NCBI RefSeq assembly: GCF_000296695.1
Contig: NZ_BAFK01000002.1
Location: 62,001-126,000 of the forward strand
Source: Rheinheimera nanhaiensis E407-8
GTDB taxonomy: Bacteria > Pseudomonadota > Gammaproteobacteria > Enterobacterales > Alteromonadaceae
Direction: 5' to 3'
DNA length: 64,000 nt
Shown here: piece by piece, positions 60,885-64,000 of the stretch
Layout of the letters: each line of letters opens with the position of its first letter
Position numbering within the stretch: the stretch's first letter is position 1
The notes under the pieces: generated by a model
Database searches by the model: none
Told to the model about the DNA's origin: nothing
Seen by the model: only the letters and a program-made list of their open reading frames with translations
Position numbers and translations under genes: made by a program

Positions 60885-61684
60885 CCTGCAGCAGCTTTAT
60901 CAGCCAACAGCCGCTCAAGCAACATGGCCAAACGCACTGCAGCTTGCATCAGGCGCTGTTCCAGCACTGGCTGATACTGCGCCACATAGTCGGCCTCTAT
61001 CAGCATGCCGGGTTTATAGTCACGATAAATTGCCTGGGTTATTTTGGCCGACTCATTGGCCCAGGCGAGTATGTCTGTTTGTTGCCACTGTGCCTTAAGC
61101 GGCTGGCCCTGTTCGCTGTTAAGCAGGTTTAACAGCGCGCCAGCCCTGGCGGCATCGTCTTCATAGCCCAACTGCTGTAGCATGGCAAAATCCCACACCC
61201 CGTGCAGGTTATTCGGCTGGCCAAAAAAATACACTGCAGTGCGGTTGCCGCCTAAGTCATCGGCAAAGCTGACATGCAGCGGCTGGTGTAAATCGGCAAT
61301 AAAGTGGGCTAAAAACAGCAGCGCCTGCCAGTCGTTATGATCTTGCTTAAGGCGCTGTTGCATAGTGTCAATGGCAGACAAAATACAGCCCTGCGCCGGG
61401 CAATCTGCCGGTGTCACTTCGTGTTTGTCGCGGGCAAAATTGACAAAGTGCAGCGGCGCACTCCAGTGAAATCCGGGCTGTGAGCGCACCTCATCAGGCC
61501 AGACACAAGCGCTGGCAAAATAGGTATAACCGGCCTTGTTGGTTAAGGTGTCCAGTTGCTGGCGGCTGCTGGCGCTAACCAGCTGATACGCCATATCACA
61601 CACCAGCTGATGGCCTGTAGCACCAAATGCCAGCGCCTGTGCCGGGCTGAGTAGCAGCAGGGTTACCAAAATAAACTTGTGCAT
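60881..61684 (-). CDS. S1/P1-type nuclease, exported
   Basis: In this 267-residue protein the signal peptide ends A-L-A and the mature protein probably starts F-G-A-T-G-H. Zinc-ligand motifs of S1/P1 nucleases are present: G-H near the N-terminus, W-P-D-E, L-H-F-V-N, A-H-F-I-A-D-L-H-Q-P-L-H and N-N-L-H-G-V-W-D. In the classical enzymes the mature N-terminal residue is Trp and coordinates zinc through its amino group; here it would be Phe. It should degrade single-stranded DNA and RNA outside the cell. It overlaps the isochorismatase gene end by four bases, tail to tail. Confidence 0.88.
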   Translation of the reverse strand: MHKFILVTLLLLSPAQALAFGATGHQLVCDMAYQLVSASSRQQLDTLTNKAGYTYFASACVWPDEVRSQPGFHWSAPLHFVNFARDKHEVTPADCPAQGCILSAIDTMQQRLKQDHNDWQALLFLAHFIADLHQPLHVSFADDLGGNRTAVYFFGQPNNLHGVWDFAMLQQLGYEDDAARAGALLNLLNSEQGQPLKAQWQQTDILAWANESAKITQAIYRDYKPGMLIEADYVAQYQPVLEQRLMQAAVRLAMLLERLLADKAAAG

Positions 61685-61686
61685 TT

Positions 61687-62523
61687 TTACTCGGCCACCA
61701 GTTGATGCACGCTAAAGTCGCCCTGCGGACTTAGTAGCGGGCTAAGCTCGGTGAGTGCTGTGCGCATGGTATCGGCCAGTGTGTAGGGCGGGTTAACCAC
61801 CAGCATGCCGCTGCCGGTCATGCCAAAACCGCTGCTGTCGGGCAGCGGGCAATATTCAATGCGCAGCATATCTTTAATGCCGGTGCCCACTAAGGCGCTG
61901 ATAAAAGCTTCTACCGCTGCGCGTTCTATTACCGGGTACCAGATAGCATAAGTGGCTTGCGGAAAACGGCTGTAGGCCAGGCTCAGGCCGTGCACGACAT
62001 CCTGATATTCGGTTTTCAGCTCGTAGGGTGGGTCTATCAGCACCAGGCCACGCTTATGCAGCGGTGGTAGCATGGCTTTAAAGCCGGCCCAGGCATCCAT
62101 GTTTTCAATGCGGCTATGGCGGCGGCGTACAAACTGGCTGGCCAGAATAGGGTAGTCGCTTGGGTGCAGCTCGCTGGCCTGGATGCTGTCAGTTGCGCGC
62201 AGCATCAGCGCGGCAATTTTTGGTGAGCCGGGGTAAAACGCCAGTTCGCCATCCGGGTTTAATTGCTTTACCAGTTCAATATAATGCTGCAGCACCGGGC
62301 TTTGCGCCTGATACTGCCACAGTTTGCCAATACCGGTCTGATACTCGCTGGTTTTTTGCGCCTGTTCACCCAGCAAGCTGTATAAGCCGGCGCCGGCATG
62401 GCTGTCGTGGTAGCAAAAGGGTTTATCTTTTTGCAGCAGGTAGTCCAGAATTGCCACCTGCACCAGATGTTTAATAACATCGGCATGGTTGCCGGCATGA
62501 AAACTGTGACGGTAACTCAGCAT
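61687..62523 (-). CDS. rlmJ: 23S rRNA (adenine(2030)-N(6))-methyltransferase RlmJ
   Basis: This is a 278-residue SAM-dependent methyltransferase of the RlmJ type: S-Y-R-H-S-F-H-A-G-N-H-A-D-V-I-K-H at the start, H-D-S-H-A-G-A-G-L-Y in the SAM loop and the catalytic D-P-P-Y near residue 165. Length matches E. coli RlmJ (280). ATG 62523 has AGGA six bases upstream; the frame runs on to 62694 without support. It modifies A2030 in 23S rRNA. The upstream gene overlaps none of it, so it may have its own promoter. Confidence 0.92.
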   Translation of the reverse strand: MLSYRHSFHAGNHADVIKHLVQVAILDYLLQKDKPFCYHDSHAGAGLYSLLGEQAQKTSEYQTGIGKLWQYQAQSPVLQHYIELVKQLNPDGELAFYPGSPKIAALMLRATDSIQASELHPSDYPILASQFVRRRHSRIENMDAWAGFKAMLPPLHKRGLVLIDPPYELKTEYQDVVHGLSLAYSRFPQATYAIWYPVIERAAVEAFISALVGTGIKDMLRIEYCPLPDSSGFGMTGSGMLVVNPPYTLADTMRTALTELSPLLSPQGDFSVHQLVAE

Positions 62524-62626
62524 AAAGGGTCCTGTTGCGGCAAATTTAAAGGCCGCCAGCATACTGCGCGAGCAAAAAATTACAAGTGTTGTTGCAATCT
62601 GCGCCGCGTATTTTCGCGCGCTCAGC

Positions 62627-63730
62627 TTAGCCGCTGCTGCCCCGGCACTGCAGCAAGCGGTCAAAGGCCAGCAGCCAGTCGTCATCGGTGTCAAACAGAA
62701 AACGTTTATCCGCTAATGTCTGGGTTATTTCTGCAGCAGGGCGTGCCGCGAGCAGCATGGCGGTTAGCTGGTAACGGGCGGCACCGGCGTCGTAGGGGGC
62801 CAGCGCGGCGGCGGTGTTAATATCGGCTAAGCCATTGCCGCCCTGGCGAAATTGCGCCATGCCGCGCAGCAGGTAGGCGTCAATTTTAAGCGGAACCCGT
62901 GTTACCGGGTTAGCTATCACCCGGCTAAAACTGCTATGCGCAGCCTGCCAGTCACCACGAAACAGTTGCAACAGGCCGCCGGCCATATCGGCAAATTCAG
63001 AGTTTTTCGCGGAAATTTTTGGCAAAGATACATAGCCTTCCACGCCCTGACTGCGCAATTTGGTTGGTGCATTATTTAAATGACGGTTGAACTCGAGAAA
63101 CTGCAAATCGTCACCGGTGTGACCGATCACCTGTGTCGTGTTTAATGCTGCTGTGATTGGCAAGCCTTTTACGGCGCGGAATTTTTTTACCACATCATCA
63201 TCCAGCACTATACCGGCCATATGATAACGCCGCCGCGGCAGCGGTGTGTACAGGCTGTGCTGTTGGCAGCGCAGCGGCCAAAGTTCGAGATGTTGTTTGC
63301 GGTAATCACAGGGCAGGCGGCTATTGCTGCTGCAGCCCGGATAAGCAGCCTGATAACGCGGCAGCAGTACTTCAACCTCTACCACTACGTTGCTGCCAAA
63401 GCGTTGCGTGCTGCCCAGCACCACCATTTGTGCCAGCAGTTTTGCCTGCTGCGCAGTGCGAATAGCGACATCTTGTTGCGTCAGGCTCAGGCTGTCGGGG
63501 CTCCATTTAATTATGCCGCGGCCAAAATCCAGCTTGTCAGGGTTGTCTGGCCAGGGCGCTTTGCGGCTGGTCTGGGCCAGCTGCAACGACAGCACAGTGC
63601 TGACATTGCGCCCCAAAGTGGTATCGCCGCCAAAGGCCGGAAAAAACACCGTGATCTGATCAGGATTCTGCTGTGCCGATACCGGCAGCAGGCTGCAAAG
63701 CAGGCAGATAGCGCTAAGCAGTTGCTTCAT
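62627..63730 (-). CDS. Exported protein of unknown function with C-terminal helical repeats
   Basis: This is a 367-residue protein. A signal peptide (about 1-19, ending V-S-A) is clear. The body contains F-F-P-A-F-G-G-D-T-T-L-G-R, then a Cys pair (P-G-C-S-S-N ... L-P-C-D-Y). Toward the C-terminus comes a TPR-like helical part (A-H-S-S-F-S-R-V-I, then A-Y-L-L-R-G-M-A-Q-F-R-Q-G). I do not recognise a named family. The start is fixed by the ATGA overlap with the preceding gene, so the two are probably coupled. Confidence 0.65.
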   Translation of the reverse strand: MKQLLSAICLLCSLLPVSAQQNPDQITVFFPAFGGDTTLGRNVSTVLSLQLAQTSRKAPWPDNPDKLDFGRGIIKWSPDSLSLTQQDVAIRTAQQAKLLAQMVVLGSTQRFGSNVVVEVEVLLPRYQAAYPGCSSNSRLPCDYRKQHLELWPLRCQQHSLYTPLPRRRYHMAGIVLDDDVVKKFRAVKGLPITAALNTTQVIGHTGDDLQFLEFNRHLNNAPTKLRSQGVEGYVSLPKISAKNSEFADMAGGLLQLFRGDWQAAHSSFSRVIANPVTRVPLKIDAYLLRGMAQFRQGGNGLADINTAAALAPYDAGAARYQLTAMLLAARPAAEITQTLADKRFLFDTDDDWLLAFDRLLQCRGSSG

Positions 63731-64000
63731 CTGTTGCACTCCGCTTTCAGCGCCAGAATGCTTTGCTCAATTTTTTGCTCCAGCTCGCCTCCCAGCTGCG
63801 GTTGCTGTGTACTAATGGCTTTGGCGCGCTTTAAGGCTTCACTGAGCAGGGCAATAATAGCGGTAAATTTGTTGCACCCGACATCCGGCTGGTTAGCAAT
63901 GGCATACAAAATGGCTACCGAATGGCTATCGAAGGTGGTGTCAAAATAATTGCCGGTTAGTGGCAGCTCGATATCGATCATTTCCTGCGCCACGGCGGGT
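63727..64000 (-). CDS. Uncharacterised protein, partial at window edge
   Basis: The minus-strand frame is open to the right edge; only 88 residues are visible from a possible internal GTG at 63993, so the true start may lie outside. The visible part contains I-E-L-P-L-T-G-N-Y-F-D and ends in a helical K-I-E-Q-S-I-L-A-L-K. Its stop codon overlaps the next gene start (ATGA at 63730-63727), marking an operon. No function can be assigned. Confidence 0.55.
   Translation of the reverse strand, partial: PAVAQEMIDIELPLTGNYFDTTFDSHSVAILYAIANQPDVGCNKFTAIIALLSEALKRAKAISTQQPQLGGELEQKIEQSILALKAECNR

Noticed and set aside
1-64000. CRISPR array, tRNA, rRNA or prophage
   Set aside because: No regularly spaced direct repeats, no cloverleaf-like segment and no phage structural genes were recognised in the window.

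Overview
The window looks like chromosomal DNA of an aquatic gammaproteobacterium of the Rheinheimera / Arsukibacterium / Alishewanella type. This rests on gene content: an ArgP-ArgO pair, an imuA-imuB-dnaE2 SOS cassette, an alpha-2-macroglobulin/pbpC pair, YgiQ, ThpR, RlmC and RlmJ. The genus is inference; no rRNA gene or other taxonomic marker is present. I see no tRNA, rRNA or CRISPR array.

Layout. 1-14.5 kb is core-like: a truncated PAS sensor at the left edge, a kelch / ABC exporter / MoeB / DinB gene string, hemN, a DUF1707-LiaF-like protein, then signalling genes (double-REC diguanylate cyclase, REC-SpoIIE phosphatase plus STAS protein, membrane diguanylate cyclase) and argP-argO. 14.5-22.6 kb is an accessory island rich in toxin-antitoxin parts: intact hipB-hipA, an orphan HigA-type antitoxin with the tail of its lost toxin, an A+T-rich AbiE-type pair with a clear promoter/operator, two truncated HigA-like copies flanking an uncharacterised acetyltransferase-like / acidic-protein gene pair, an orphan addiction-module antitoxin, and the headless C-terminal piece of a modC gene. 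22.6-28.5 kb has a GNAT-nitrilase fusion, an alginate-export-type porin, two RidA proteins divergent from a TetR regulator with repeated palindromes between them, and a DUF4105 membrane protein.

28.7-36.1 kb is a reactive-electrophile detoxification cluster: two NAD(P)-dependent oxidoreductases, a DJ-1/PfpI protein, a NemR-like regulator, an MFS transporter, a NemA-like ene-reductase and an aldehyde dehydrogenase. Four copies of a shared palindrome (TAGAC-NN-GTCGTCTA) lie upstream of the DJ-1 gene, the regulator and the dehydrogenase, so I read this as one local regulon. 36.2-41.6 kb holds a GNAT, an AraC regulator, a CGNR zinc-finger regulator and three secreted alpha/beta hydrolases. 41.7-64 kb returns to core-like genes: ygiQ-thpR, the A2M/pbpC pair, rlmC, the SOS mutagenesis operon behind a canonical LexA box, an isochorismatase-type hydrolase, an S1/P1 nuclease, rlmJ and an uncharacterised exported protein.

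Most of the unexplained material is in the 14.5-22.6 kb island. The best candidate for an undescribed unit is the two-gene module at 20655-21484.
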